A program made the position numbers and the translations under genes. Under the pieces are notes generated by a model that saw only the letters and a list, made by a program, of their open reading frames with translations, did no database searches and had not been told where the DNA came from. From the NCBI RefSeq assembly GCF_034652275.1, contig NZ_JAXIWG010000003.1, positions 434,001 to 498,000 of the forward strand: DNA of 64,000 nucleotides. Reading direction: 5' to 3'. Below, piece by piece: positions 33,367 through 42,512 of this stretch (position 1 is its first letter; every line of letters starts with the position of its first letter). The DNA is from Yoonia sp034652275. GTDB taxonomy: Bacteria; Pseudomonadota; Alphaproteobacteria; Rhodobacterales; Rhodobacteraceae.

Positions 33367-33393
33367 TGGTAAAATTATATGACCAATTTTGCC
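33367..33393 (-). promoter_or_regulatory. Operator candidate upstream of glcDEF
   Basis: On the minus strand GGCAAAAT followed by TGGTCATATAATTTTACCA, an inverted repeat TGGT-N11-ACCA. It matches the site before the GntR gene (16057-16084) at 15 of 19 positions, plus the flank GGCAAAAT. It lies between the probable promoter and the Shine-Dalgarno of glcD. Confidence 0.7.
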
Positions 33394-33431
33394 ATCTGGC
33401 AAGTCGGAACGTGACTCGTTACAGATTCTAC

Positions 33432-34124
33432 ATGACCTTACTGGAACATCTTGCCCTTCTGAGCCTGTTTGACGCAATCGCCGCGGCGCTGATCGTGCTG
33501 GTCTGGTTCGCGATCGGCTGGCGGATCGAACATCCCAGTGCAAAGCACCCATCGGTCACGATGTTGATGTCCGAACGCAGGCGCGACTGGATGAAGGTCT
33601 TTGTCGCCCGCGATCCGCGTATCTTCGACAGCCAGATTCTGGGCGGCCTGCGCGAAGGCACCGCGTTTTTCGCTTCGACCAGCCTCTTCGCCATTGGTGG
33701 CGTGCTGGCGCTGCTTGGCAATACCGAAAGCCTGCGCGGCGTCGCGGCAGAGGTGACGGATACGCAGGTCCCCGTGCTGATCTGGCAGTTGAAACTGGCG
33801 CTGGTCGCGCTGTTCCTGACCAACGGTTTTCTGAAATTCGTCTGGTCCAACCGCGTCTTCGGTTATTGTGCGGTGGTCATGGCCTCGGTGCCGAACGATC
33901 CCGCCGACCCTATCGCCTATCCGCGCGCGGCACAGGCGGCAGAGCTTAACATCCGCGCGGCGCTGAATTTCAACCGCGGTCTGCGGTCTATGTATTTCGC
34001 ACTGGCCGCTTTGGCCTGGCTTGCCGGACCCGGCGCGCTGGTCGCGGCGACGGCGGTGGTCGCGTGGATTATCTGGTCGCGCGAATTCACGTCATTGCCG
34101 CGCAACGTGCTGATGAACGATTAG
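33432..34124 (+). CDS. DUF599 family membrane protein
   Basis: A 230-residue inner-membrane protein with about four hydrophobic segments (near 8-30, 75-95, 118-138 and 190-212). It matches DUF599 by the N-terminal layout and by the segment NIRAALNFNRGLRSMYFALAA. Function unknown for the family. ATG 33432 is chosen by family start; no Shine-Dalgarno is visible. It is divergent from glcD, and its stop TAG shares bases with the stop TAA of the convergent vWA gene. Confidence 0.75.
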   Translation: MTLLEHLALLSLFDAIAAALIVLVWFAIGWRIEHPSAKHPSVTMLMSERRRDWMKVFVARDPRIFDSQILGGLREGTAFFASTSLFAIGGVLALLGNTESLRGVAAEVTDTQVPVLIWQLKLALVALFLTNGFLKFVWSNRVFGYCAVVMASVPNDPADPIAYPRAAQAAELNIRAALNFNRGLRSMYFALAALAWLAGPGALVAATAVVAWIIWSREFTSLPRNVLMND

Positions 34125-36190
34125 CGTCGCCCTTCGCGCAACCACGCCCCCACGCTCAACATCGCGGCCAGCAGCAGGAACAGCCATGCCGGCACCAAAG
34201 GCGTGATCTGGATATCCGCTGTCTGGAACGCTTCGCGCGGGGTGATTCCGATCCAGCCGCGCCCTGTGGCAGGACGACCCGGGCGCACGGCGCGGATATC
34301 GACGGACCCCGCCGACACCGGCATGATGCCGCCGCGCTGGGCCTCGATCAGGGGTGCCAGCACGTCACCCGTGGCGATCGTCTGCTCGAATTCGCGGGGG
34401 GCTGCAGGCCCAAGTGCGATGACAGCCTGCTCGTCCCCGTCATCCAGCCGGTAAAGCCCGATTTCGGGCGCATCCCAGAGTGTCTCGAACCGGCCGGGCG
34501 ACACTTCTGTGAGCGGCAGGACGGTCTCGGTCCCGTCGGGATGCGTGACCGTCACGTCGCCTGTGGTTTCAGACAGGGTGCGGCGGATGATCCGCATCTG
34601 TTGGCCCACCGGTTCGACGAACAGCGCTTCTTCCTCGAGTTCGGGTTCGCGCATCAACCAATGCGCCGCACGGCGCAGCAGTTCCAGCTGCGGCCCACCG
34701 CCTTCATAGCCGCGATCCCAGAGCCACGAATGATCCGACGCCATCAGCGCCACACGGCCTTCGCCGACACGGTTCAGCACCAGAAGCGGGCGGTCATCAA
34801 GGCCCGACATCACGACCGACGCATCCTCTGGCACCAGCACATCGACCAGCCGGAACCAGCGGCCCCAGCCCGGACCTTCGCCATCGGCAGCCGGTGGCGA
34901 GAGCGCATCAAGCCCCGCCGTCACCGGATGGCGCGCGCCCAGATCGGTGATCTGCGGCACGTATCCTTCCTCGAACACGCGCGCGGTCGGCGCGCCGGGC
35001 AGCACAGCCCCCAGAGGCGAGCGATAGATGCTTTCGGCCCCGCCATATTCCGGCCCGGACGAGATCAGCACAGCCCCGCCCTGTTCGACATAATTGCGGA
35101 TATTGTCGAAATAGGCGTTGGGCAAGATGCCGCGCCGGCGATACCGGTCAAAGATGATCAGGTCGAATTCGTTGATCTTTTCCAAAAATAGTTCGCGGGT
35201 TGGAAAGGCGATCAGCGACAGTTCATTGACCGGTACACCGTCCTGTTTGTCCGGCGGACGCAGAATGGTGAAATGCACAAGGTCCACGGCGGCATCCGAT
35301 TTGAGCAAGTTGCGCCATGTCCGCTCGCCCGGATGCGGCTCGCCAGAGACGAGCAGCACGCTCAGCCGGTCGCGGACGCCGTTGATCTGGATGACGGCCG
35401 CATTGTTGCGGTCGGTCAATTCGCCCTCGGCGGTCGGAATGGTGAATTGCAGCACGTTCATGCCCGCGTGCTCCAACTGCACGGGCAGTTCGATGTCGCG
35501 GCCGATGGGTACAGGCAGTGTCATCGGCGTATCGCCGTCGATGGAAATCGACAGATCAACCGTCTGCGTGGCCGGTGCTTCGCCCTGATCCTCGATCCGG
35601 AGCGTCAGGTTGAACGTCTCGCCCAGAATGGCAAAGGCGGGGGCGTTGGACACGACCAGCCTGCGGTCCCAGTCGTCAGGTTCACCCGTCAGCACCAGAT
35701 GCAGCGGCGCGGGCAGGGCGGGGGCGTTGTCCATGTCATGCACACGCCCGTCCGAGATCACGACGATCCCCGCGATCCGGCCCTGCGGTTCTTCGGCCAA
35801 TGCCTGAGACAAAGCAGTCATCAGGGCGGTGCCCTGATCCCCCTCGGCATCGCCCAAAGTGACAAGGCGCATTTCGGTATTGGGCTGCCGTTCCAGTTCG
35901 GCGGTGATGTTCGCCAGTGCCTGCGCATTCTGGTCGGGGCGGCCCGCGATGCGCTGGCTGGCACTTTCGTCGACCACGACCATGACGATATCGCTTAGCG
36001 GCGCACGATCCTCGCGCTGCAAGGACGGGTTCGCCATCGCCGCCAGCAAGGCGACGCCCGCCAGCCCGCGCAGCCACCAGCCCGCCAACCGCCGCCAAAC
36101 GGCGAGCGTGACCGCCAGGACGACCAGCCCCGCCAGACCATAGACCGCGATCAGCGGGATCAGCGGATCAAAGATTACCGTGCCGGTCAT
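34121..36190 (-). CDS. Membrane-anchored vWA/glutamine-amidotransferase-like protein
   Basis: A 689-residue protein. Two membrane helices lie at the N-terminus (about 10-30 and 36-52) and one at the C-terminus (about 663-682). Residues about 65-190 look like a von Willebrand factor A domain with an intact MIDAS start DESAS. A Ca-binding-like beta region follows, then a glutamine-amidotransferase-like part (about 295-500) with YVEQGGAVLISSGPEYGG. It is the last gene of the MoxR operon, 91 bases after the DUF4159 gene, across a repeat element. It probably forms a periplasmic complex matured by MoxR. Exact role unknown. Confidence 0.8.
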   Translation of the reverse strand: MTGTVIFDPLIPLIAVYGLAGLVVLAVTLAVWRRLAGWWLRGLAGVALLAAMANPSLQREDRAPLSDIVMVVVDESASQRIAGRPDQNAQALANITAELERQPNTEMRLVTLGDAEGDQGTALMTALSQALAEEPQGRIAGIVVISDGRVHDMDNAPALPAPLHLVLTGEPDDWDRRLVVSNAPAFAILGETFNLTLRIEDQGEAPATQTVDLSISIDGDTPMTLPVPIGRDIELPVQLEHAGMNVLQFTIPTAEGELTDRNNAAVIQINGVRDRLSVLLVSGEPHPGERTWRNLLKSDAAVDLVHFTILRPPDKQDGVPVNELSLIAFPTRELFLEKINEFDLIIFDRYRRRGILPNAYFDNIRNYVEQGGAVLISSGPEYGGAESIYRSPLGAVLPGAPTARVFEEGYVPQITDLGARHPVTAGLDALSPPAADGEGPGWGRWFRLVDVLVPEDASVVMSGLDDRPLLVLNRVGEGRVALMASDHSWLWDRGYEGGGPQLELLRRAAHWLMREPELEEEALFVEPVGQQMRIIRRTLSETTGDVTVTHPDGTETVLPLTEVSPGRFETLWDAPEIGLYRLDDGDEQAVIALGPAAPREFEQTIATGDVLAPLIEAQRGGIMPVSAGSVDIRAVRPGRPATGRGWIGITPREAFQTADIQITPLVPAWLFLLLAAMLSVGAWLREGRR

Positions 36191-36205
36191 TCACCAACGC
36201 CCCTA

Positions 36206-36238
36206 CATCGTTCGAGCCCAAGTATCCCCGCCGGAGGC
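36206..36238 (-). repeat. Dispersed mini-hairpin element, copy E
   Basis: Minus-strand copy GCCTCCGGCGGGG, ATACTTGGG, CTCGAACGATG with three substitutions relative to copy A. It lies between the two vWA-type genes of the MoxR operon. Confidence 0.8.
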
Positions 36239-36260
36239 GTCAGATGTCGTGACATCTGAC
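36239..36260. other. Perfect 10-bp palindromic stem next to repeat copy E
   Basis: GTCAGATGTC-GT-GACATCTGAC, directly attached to the element. It lies 22 bases after the DUF4159 gene stop on the minus strand and probably acts with the element as a processing or partial termination point. Confidence 0.5.
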
Positions 36261-36281
36261 AGAAATAGTTCAGCCGAATTC

Positions 36282-39035
36282 TCATTGCCCGAGCCTGTTA
36301 AGCAGGTCCGGCACATGGACCTGATCGGATTTATAATTCCCCGTCAGCACGTGCATGATCAGGTTGACGCCAAATCGCAGCGCGATCTCGCGCTGGCGTT
36401 CGCCTGCGGTGCCGCGCCCGACAGGGAACATCGGCGCGCCGTTCGAGGTAACAGCCCAGGCGCGCGCCCAGTCGTTGCCGCCGATCACCACCGGCGTCAC
36501 CCCGTCGTTGAGATTGCGAAACGGCATCCCGTCGATCTGTACGGCGTCCACAGGGGCGGCCTCGACCCAGACATCGCGGCTGGCGTGGCGCCCCGGAAAG
36601 TCCTGCAACAGGTAAAAGGTGCGCGTCAGCACATGGTCGGTCGGGATCGGCTCCAAGGGGGGAATATCCAGCGACCGCGCAATCGCCTGCAGCCGCGCGC
36701 CTTCGGGCGAGCCCGAGCCGAACCGTGCCGTATCGGCGTCGCGCGTGTCGAACAGGATCATCCCGCCGGTGCGCAGATAGCGGTTGAGCTTGCCATAAGC
36801 CTCGCGGCTGGGCAGCGGTTGATCTGCCGTGATCGGCCAATAGATGAACGGGAAGAACGCCAGTTCATCTGTTTCGATATTCACGCCCATCGGGGCTGCG
36901 GGCTCGATCGAGGTGCGCCGGAAAAGCGTTTGCGACAGGCCCAGAAGGCCGGCTGCAGTCACCTCGTCGACCTGCGGATCGCCGGTCAGCACATGGGCCA
37001 GCACCACCTCGGTCGTGGCCTGCAGCGCGAAATCCTCGGGGCTTTGCGCCTGCGCCTCGGGGGCAGCCAGCAAGGCCAGCACAAATGCCGCCGCCACATC
37101 CGCGCGCGGTCCGCGCAAGCGGCCGCCCACAGCAAGCGAGGCGATGATATCGACCAGCAGCAGCGCCAGCGCCGCGGTCAGAAGCCAGCCCTTCAGGGCC
37201 GTGGCGCGCAGAACATCCATTCCTTCGACAGCGATCCGCGCAGGCCAGGCCGCAGGGGTCAGTACCGTCTCCGGCCCGATCACATTCACAGCGATCTGGC
37301 GGTCGCGCGCGGCGTAAAGCCCGGGCTGCAACTGCGGTCCGGTGACACCTTCGGCCAGCACCTCGCCCGCGACACCGGCCAGATCGCGCCCGTCCTGCAA
37401 ACGCCCGTAGGCATCCAGCAGGGTCTGTGGCTGCCATGTCGTGCCTTCGAGTTCGGTGGCCTCTGGCGTGGCAGGGCGGGTGGACACGGCCAGCCGTTCC
37501 AGCATCTGCACGAAGAGGCCCGACAAAGGCAGGCTCGACCATTCGGCATTGGCCGTCACATGCACCAGCACGACCTGTCCGTCACCGCTGAACTTGCGTG
37601 TGACCAGCGGCGTGCCATCGGCCAGCTGCGCGATCACGCGGTTGGCCAGCGTCGGGTCGGGCTGCGCCATGACCTGACTGGTGACGGTCACATCGTCGGG
37701 GATGGTCAGGCCAAAGAACGGCGTGTCGGGGGCGAAGGGCGCCAGTGCCTTGGGTTCGCCCCAGCTCATCGCACCACCCACGCTGCGCCCGCCTTCGCGC
37801 AGGCGTACGGGCAAAAGCGGGTCCTCGCTTCGGCGGCCAACGTCAGAGGCCGCGAGACGCGGCCCTGCAAAACGCAACAGCAGGCCCCCCGCCTCGACCC
37901 AATCGGCGATGCCTTGCGCCTCAAGATCGGTCAGGATCGCGACATCGGCCAGCACGATCACATCGGGGTTGGCCAGAAGAACATCCGCCAGATCACCGTC
38001 GATCAGGTCGGCGGTGGGCGCCAATGCCTCTCGCAGATAGAAAAGCTGCGATAGCAGTTCCAGCCCTTCGCGGTCACCACTACCTGCGATCAGGGCCACC
38101 TCGCGCCGTCGCAACGCATCATCCACAAGACTGACCGCCGCGGCAGAGCGGGTGCCCGTCAACTCGAACCGCGTGATCCGGTTGCGCAATTCGGGCGGCA
38201 GGTCGAGCGTGGTTTCCGCCACCTCTTGCCCCGCCTCAAACGCCAGCTGCACAGAGGCCAGCGCCCGTTCCACGCCTGCCGGATCAAGCCCGATGGCAGT
38301 GACGGTCGTCTCGCTTGGCGCACCGACAGGGGTGCGGGTGGCACTCACACGGACCTCGCCATCCTCGAACCTTGCAGGGCGCAGGCCCGTCACCTGACGC
38401 GGAGTCTGGAACACGGTCACAGTGCCTGCCGCCTCGAAGGCCGCCAACAGATCATCGCGGCCCGCATAATCAAGGCCGTCGCTGATCCAGTAGGTCTCGA
38501 AATCGCCCTGATCCGCGAAATAGGCGGCAGCATCGACAGGCTGCCACGGTCGCGGTTGCAGGTTCGCCAACCGGTCCTGCCATGCGCTGGGGGCGGCAAA
38601 GGGCAGGGGTTCGGCCAAGGGCAAGCCCGTCAGCGTCACGACCGCGACGCGGCGTTCGTTGACGGCCGCCTCGGACAACAGCGCCGCCACACGGTCGATC
38701 TTGGCCTGCCAGTCGGGTGCACCGGCCCATGTACCATCAAGGGCAATGACCAGATCACCCCGTCCGTCGCGGGCGTCTTGCGGGTTCAGCACGGGGCCGG
38801 CAAAGCCGATGATGACGGCGGCAATGGCCAGCAGCCGCAACAAGAGCAGCCACCACGGGGTGCGGTCGGACTGGCTTTCGTCGTCTGTCAGCCCCAGCAG
38901 CAGTGCCACACCGGGGAAACGCCGCCGTACGGGGGCAGGCGGCACGGCGCGCAGCAAAATCCACAGGATCGGCAGGGCGATCAGGCCAAGCAGCAGCATC
39001 GGCGCTGCAAATCCGACAGGGCCAAGCATGAACAT
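36282..39035 (-). CDS. DUF4159 protein with BatA-type N-terminus
   Basis: A 917-residue inner-membrane protein. The N-terminal two-helix BatA-like region (about 5-85) leads to a vWA-like domain starting DLVIALDGTWAG, in which the MIDAS DxSxS is degenerate. A further membrane helix lies near 635-655. The C-terminal DUF4159 domain (about 690-917) has YWPITADQPLPSREAYGKL and ILFDTRDADTARFG. The overlap TGATG couples it to the DUF58 gene. In related clusters these proteins act with MoxR ATPases in envelope stress or metal-enzyme maturation. Confidence 0.85.
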   Translation of the reverse strand: MFMLGPVGFAAPMLLLGLIALPILWILLRAVPPAPVRRRFPGVALLLGLTDDESQSDRTPWWLLLLRLLAIAAVIIGFAGPVLNPQDARDGRGDLVIALDGTWAGAPDWQAKIDRVAALLSEAAVNERRVAVVTLTGLPLAEPLPFAAPSAWQDRLANLQPRPWQPVDAAAYFADQGDFETYWISDGLDYAGRDDLLAAFEAAGTVTVFQTPRQVTGLRPARFEDGEVRVSATRTPVGAPSETTVTAIGLDPAGVERALASVQLAFEAGQEVAETTLDLPPELRNRITRFELTGTRSAAAVSLVDDALRRREVALIAGSGDREGLELLSQLFYLREALAPTADLIDGDLADVLLANPDVIVLADVAILTDLEAQGIADWVEAGGLLLRFAGPRLAASDVGRRSEDPLLPVRLREGGRSVGGAMSWGEPKALAPFAPDTPFFGLTIPDDVTVTSQVMAQPDPTLANRVIAQLADGTPLVTRKFSGDGQVVLVHVTANAEWSSLPLSGLFVQMLERLAVSTRPATPEATELEGTTWQPQTLLDAYGRLQDGRDLAGVAGEVLAEGVTGPQLQPGLYAARDRQIAVNVIGPETVLTPAAWPARIAVEGMDVLRATALKGWLLTAALALLLVDIIASLAVGGRLRGPRADVAAAFVLALLAAPEAQAQSPEDFALQATTEVVLAHVLTGDPQVDEVTAAGLLGLSQTLFRRTSIEPAAPMGVNIETDELAFFPFIYWPITADQPLPSREAYGKLNRYLRTGGMILFDTRDADTARFGSGSPEGARLQAIARSLDIPPLEPIPTDHVLTRTFYLLQDFPGRHASRDVWVEAAPVDAVQIDGMPFRNLNDGVTPVVIGGNDWARAWAVTSNGAPMFPVGRGTAGERQREIALRFGVNLIMHVLTGNYKSDQVHVPDLLNRLGQ

Positions 39036-39904
39036 CAGCGCCGCCTTTCCAGCGCGCCATAAAGCCAGAGCAGCGCTTGCGTCGCGGATTGCCCGGTATG
39101 ATGCGTGTGAAACTGCCAGCCGGTCATGCGGGCCAATCCCGCCAGTTCGTCCTTGCGCGCCGCCAACCTGTCGAGATAGCGCGATTTGAGATCACGGGCG
39201 CGCAGCGTTTCGTGCTGCACACTGCCGGTCATGGACTGGAAAATGGTGCGCCCGTCAAACGGAAACGCCTCTTCCTGCGGGTCGAGAACCTGCAGCAGCG
39301 CGCCTTTGACACCGCGATCCGCGGCACGGAGCAGCGCGTCGCGCACGCCGTCAATATTGCCCAGAAAATCGCTGACAAACAGCGCGCGCGAATGCGGCAG
39401 CATGCCGGTTGCGTCGGGTGATCCGTGATCGGTCGTGGCATCCTCGGACAGGATCTGCGCCATCTGCTGCAACTGTGCGCCGCCGCGTCGTGGCGGCAGG
39501 CGCAGACCGGTCAGCCCGACCCGTTCCCCGCCGCGGATCAGCAGCACCGCCAGCGCCATGGCCAGCGTGCGGGCGCGGTCGCCCTTGGTCGCGTGATCGT
39601 CGGACGCAAAGCCCATCGACGCGCCCTGATCGACCCAGAGGATGACCGATTGCGCGATCTGCCATTCCTTGTCCTGCACAAAGCGCGCATCCGACCGCGC
39701 CGACCGCCGCCAGTCGATACTGCGCGCGGCGTCGTGGTTCTGTGCGGGGCGGTATTGCCAGAACGTATCGCCAGTGCCCGCCCGCCTGCGCCCGTGTTCG
39801 CCCAGCAGCACGGTAGCGGCCAGGTGCTCTGCCTCGGCCAGCAGGGGCGGCAGATGGGCGGCAAGCGTTTCCGCCTGCGAACGAAGCGTCAGCGGTGCCG
39901 TCAT
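39035..39904 (-). CDS. DUF58 domain protein
   Basis: A 289-residue DUF58 protein with vWA-like C-terminal half. The DUF58 signature is YRPAQNHDAARSIDWRRSAR (about 51-70) and ILWVDQGASMGF resembles a modified MIDAS (DxGxS). No membrane segment. In MoxR clusters DUF58 proteins are the usual partner of the AAA+ ATPase and may act as adaptor for vWA membrane proteins. It overlaps moxR by ATGA and the DUF4159 gene by TGATG. Confidence 0.88.
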   Translation of the reverse strand: MTAPLTLRSQAETLAAHLPPLLAEAEHLAATVLLGEHGRRRAGTGDTFWQYRPAQNHDAARSIDWRRSARSDARFVQDKEWQIAQSVILWVDQGASMGFASDDHATKGDRARTLAMALAVLLIRGGERVGLTGLRLPPRRGGAQLQQMAQILSEDATTDHGSPDATGMLPHSRALFVSDFLGNIDGVRDALLRAADRGVKGALLQVLDPQEEAFPFDGRTIFQSMTGSVQHETLRARDLKSRYLDRLAARKDELAGLARMTGWQFHTHHTGQSATQALLWLYGALERRR

Positions 39905-40908
39905 GCCGCCGCTGCGACCTGTGTGATCTGGCTTGCGACTTCGTTGATGATGGATTGCACATCCTCGCCGCGCGCGCGGGCGGCAAAGGACAGCGCCATG
40001 CGGTGTTCCAGCACCGGCACTGCCATGTTGCGCACATCCTCTGCCGAGGGCACCAAACGGCCGTCGAGCAGCGCCGAGGCGCGCACCGTCAGCATCAGCG
40101 CCTGTGCCGCCCGCGGGCCGGGGCCCCAGCTGACATTCTGGCGGATCACATCGGGGGCGGTTGCGTCATCGGGGCGGCAGGCGCGCACCAGATCGAGGAT
40201 CATGTCGAGGATATGTTCCCCCACCGGCATCCGCCGCAACAGCGCTTGCGCGGCCAGCAATTCCTGCGCCGTGAATACGGCGGTCGCCTGTGCATCCTCG
40301 ACCCCAGTCGTCGCGATCAGGATGTCCTTTTCGGTCTGCCGGTCAGGGTAGGGCACGTCGATCTGGACAAGGAAACGGTCCAGCTGCGCCTCTGGCAGCG
40401 GATAGGTCCCTTCCTGTTCCAGCGGGTTCTGGGTGGCCAGCACATGGAACGGCACGCCCAGCGGGCGGTGCTGGCCTGCGATCGTGACCTCTTTTTCCTG
40501 CATCGCCTGCAGTAGCGCGGACTGCGTGCGGGGGCTCGCGCGGTTGATCTCATCGGCCATCAGCAACTGGCAGAACACTGGCCCTTCGATGAAGCGGAAC
40601 GCGCGGCTGCCGTCGGCGGCGGTCTCCAGCACTTCGGACCCCAGAATGTCGGCAGGCATCAGATCGGGTGTGAACTGGATGCGGTTGCCGTGCAGCCCCA
40701 TGACGGTGGACAAAGCATCCACCAGCCGCGTCTTGCCAAGGCCCGGAAGGCCAATCAGCACCGCATGGCCACCGCAGATCAGCGCCGACAATGTCAGGTC
40801 CACGACCCGCCGCTGGCCGATGAAACGGGCGGCGATACTGTCGCGCGCCTCGCCCAGTTTTGCACCCAGTGCGTCTATCTGTGCGACAAGATCGGCGTCG
40901 TCGGCCAT
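39901..40908 (-). CDS. MoxR-family AAA+ ATPase
   Basis: A 335-residue AAA+ chaperone-like ATPase of the MoxR family. Walker A is GLPGLGKTRLVDAL (about 54-67), Walker B LMADEINRASPRTQSALLQAM, and sensor 1 LATQNPLEQEGTYPLPEAQLDRF. First gene of the four-gene operon MoxR-DUF58-DUF4159-vWA. MoxR proteins assist folding or cofactor insertion of partner complexes. It is divergent from a DUF1285 gene 70 bases away. Confidence 0.93.
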   Translation of the reverse strand: MADDADLVAQIDALGAKLGEARDSIAARFIGQRRVVDLTLSALICGGHAVLIGLPGLGKTRLVDALSTVMGLHGNRIQFTPDLMPADILGSEVLETAADGSRAFRFIEGPVFCQLLMADEINRASPRTQSALLQAMQEKEVTIAGQHRPLGVPFHVLATQNPLEQEGTYPLPEAQLDRFLVQIDVPYPDRQTEKDILIATTGVEDAQATAVFTAQELLAAQALLRRMPVGEHILDMILDLVRACRPDDATAPDVIRQNVSWGPGPRAAQALMLTVRASALLDGRLVPSAEDVRNMAVPVLEHRMALSFAARARGEDVQSIINEVASQITQVAAAA

Positions 40909-40978
40909 GACTTTCCCCTCGGATTACCTATATGCTGTAAAAGATCAGATAATCCTGTCGATCCCAATGGCAAAAAGA

Positions 40979-41566
40979 ATGACCACACAAAAGATTGTTG
41001 CCCCCACCGCCGACGGACTGGCCCAAAGCGTGCTTGCCGCGCAAAAAAGCGGCCCCAAAGGCGGATTGCCGCCGGTCCATCTGTGGAACCCGCCGCATTG
41101 CGGGCATATCGACATGCGGATCGCGCGTGACGGGACATGGTTCTACATGGGCACGCCCATAGGGAGAGAAGCGCTGGTGCGCCTTTTCTCGACCATCCTG
41201 CGGCGCGACGGGGATGATTACGTGCTGGTGACCCCCGTCGAAAAGGTCGGAATCACAGTCGATGACGCGCCGTTCGTCGCCGTGGATGTGGACCGACAGG
41301 GGGACGGTCTGATTTTCCGGACCAACGTTGGCGACAAAGTGACCGCAGGCCCCGACAACCCGATCCGCGTGGTGCGCGACTCGCAGACGGGCGAGCCGTC
41401 GCCCTATGTGCTGGTCCGCGCGAACCTCGAAGCGCTGATCGACCGCAAGTCCTTCTACCGGCTGGTCGATCTGGGCGAACATGCCGAGCATGAGGGTGAG
41501 CGGTGGTTCGGGGTGCGGTCGAAGGGTGCGTTCTTCGCGATCATTCCGTCGGTGGAGTTGGGGTAG
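40979..41566 (+). CDS. DUF1285 domain protein
   Basis: A 195-residue cytoplasmic protein of DUF1285. Typical stretches are PPVHLWNPPHCGHIDMRIARDGTWFYMGTPIGR near residue 35-70 (given here only as position), then VEKVGITVDDAPFVAV, and YVLVRANLEALIDRKSFYRL. The known structure of a member has two small beta-rich domains; its function is unknown. ATG 40979 is preferred; an in-frame ATG at 40967 is possible. It is divergent from moxR, an arrangement I associate with related genomes. Confidence 0.85.
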   Translation: MTTQKIVAPTADGLAQSVLAAQKSGPKGGLPPVHLWNPPHCGHIDMRIARDGTWFYMGTPIGREALVRLFSTILRRDGDDYVLVTPVEKVGITVDDAPFVAVDVDRQGDGLIFRTNVGDKVTAGPDNPIRVVRDSQTGEPSPYVLVRANLEALIDRKSFYRLVDLGEHAEHEGERWFGVRSKGAFFAIIPSVELG

Positions 41567-41647
41567 GAGCACTTGCGCAAATAATGCCCAATGACTGCAT
41601 TGAGCCTCTTTGACTCACCCTTTGCTAACGGAAACACGGATTCAGTA

Positions 41648-41680
41648 ATGGAAAAAGTCGGCAAAACGGGGCATATATGA
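41648..41680 (+). CDS. Possible 10-codon leader peptide before the SUKH-like gene
   Basis: ATG 41648 to TGA 41680 encodes MEKVGKTGHI. The stop overlaps the start of the next gene as ATGA. No Shine-Dalgarno precedes it. It could be a leader peptide or chance. Confidence 0.2.
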   Translation: MEKVGKTGHI

Positions 41681-42342
41681 CCATATTAGATATTGATGGT
41701 CTGACGGACTTTCTTTCTCGCTGGTACGCGGTCACGGATATTGGTCTGCCAAGTAGTGCAATTGATTCAGGAGTGATTGTTCCTGAGACTTTGAAACTAG
41801 CATGGGTGAAAATTGGACGCTTGTCAGCTGGCTATGAGGAATGGGTGCGAACAGGTAATCCATCACCTCTTGCCTGCCAAGATGGCCTTGCAGCGCCTGG
41901 GCCTCTTCTCGTTCGCGATGGGATTGCCCAAGTCGTTACCGAGAACCAAGGGAATTGGTCTATAGGCTATAAAGACGGGGATCAAACGATTGATCCACCC
42001 GTATTCACTGATTTTTTGGAACAAGAAATAGGAGGAGTTGGGTTTGTACCTTTAGGTTGCAACCTATCGGACTTGATAATTACGTCGGTTCTTTCGGAAA
42101 CAGTTTTCTTTGGTTTGGTCTCATCTCCAAGCATCGAAGAACTTGCGGCCGAGTGCAACGAAACCATCTGGACTGGACACTATTATAATGCCGTTGGCAA
42201 AGGCGATGTGTTTGAGGTTCCCAGCCATCAGATAAGGACAAACAACGAGGAAAACATGCTTTGCTTGTATTGGGGAGGCAAGTTCAGTGGTTTCCTGGCA
42301 AGTTCATCGAAAGGCCGTGAGCGTCTAAAGCCGTTTTTGTAG
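41677..42342 (+). CDS. SUKH/SMI1-KNR4-like protein, probable orphan immunity gene, foreign
   Basis: A 221-residue soluble protein. The pattern LKLAWVKIGRL, then a conserved-looking LLVRDGIAQVVTENQGNWSI followed by acidic residues and DPPVFTDF, resembles the SUKH (SMI1/KNR4) superfamily, which includes many immunity proteins against contact-dependent and polymorphic toxins. Base composition is clearly lower in GC than its neighbours, with codons such as TTA, AGA and ATA, so it was probably acquired by transfer. No toxin gene adjoins it. Assignment rests on a few motifs and the absence of other matches. Confidence 0.6.
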   Translation: MTILDIDGLTDFLSRWYAVTDIGLPSSAIDSGVIVPETLKLAWVKIGRLSAGYEEWVRTGNPSPLACQDGLAAPGPLLVRDGIAQVVTENQGNWSIGYKDGDQTIDPPVFTDFLEQEIGGVGFVPLGCNLSDLIITSVLSETVFFGLVSSPSIEELAAECNETIWTGHYYNAVGKGDVFEVPSHQIRTNNEENMLCLYWGGKFSGFLASSSKGRERLKPFL

Positions 42343-42512
42343 GGAGCGTTCGTTGTTCAGGAGAGATCACTAATGGCAGCAATGTCCCGCCTGTCAGACC
42401 TTTGTACCTGACAATCGGCGGTTCATTCCCACCCACCCCCCACACACGCAAATGTAACTGGCACGTCCCGCGCGCTGTCCTATCCTTCACCCAAGCAACA
42501 AAAGGATTTGCC

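Noticed and set aside
36180..38054. Long plus-strand frame (624 codons) antisense to the DUF4159 gene
   Set aside because: Shadow frame, His/Arg/Gln-rich as expected for antisense; the opposite strand has clear domains.
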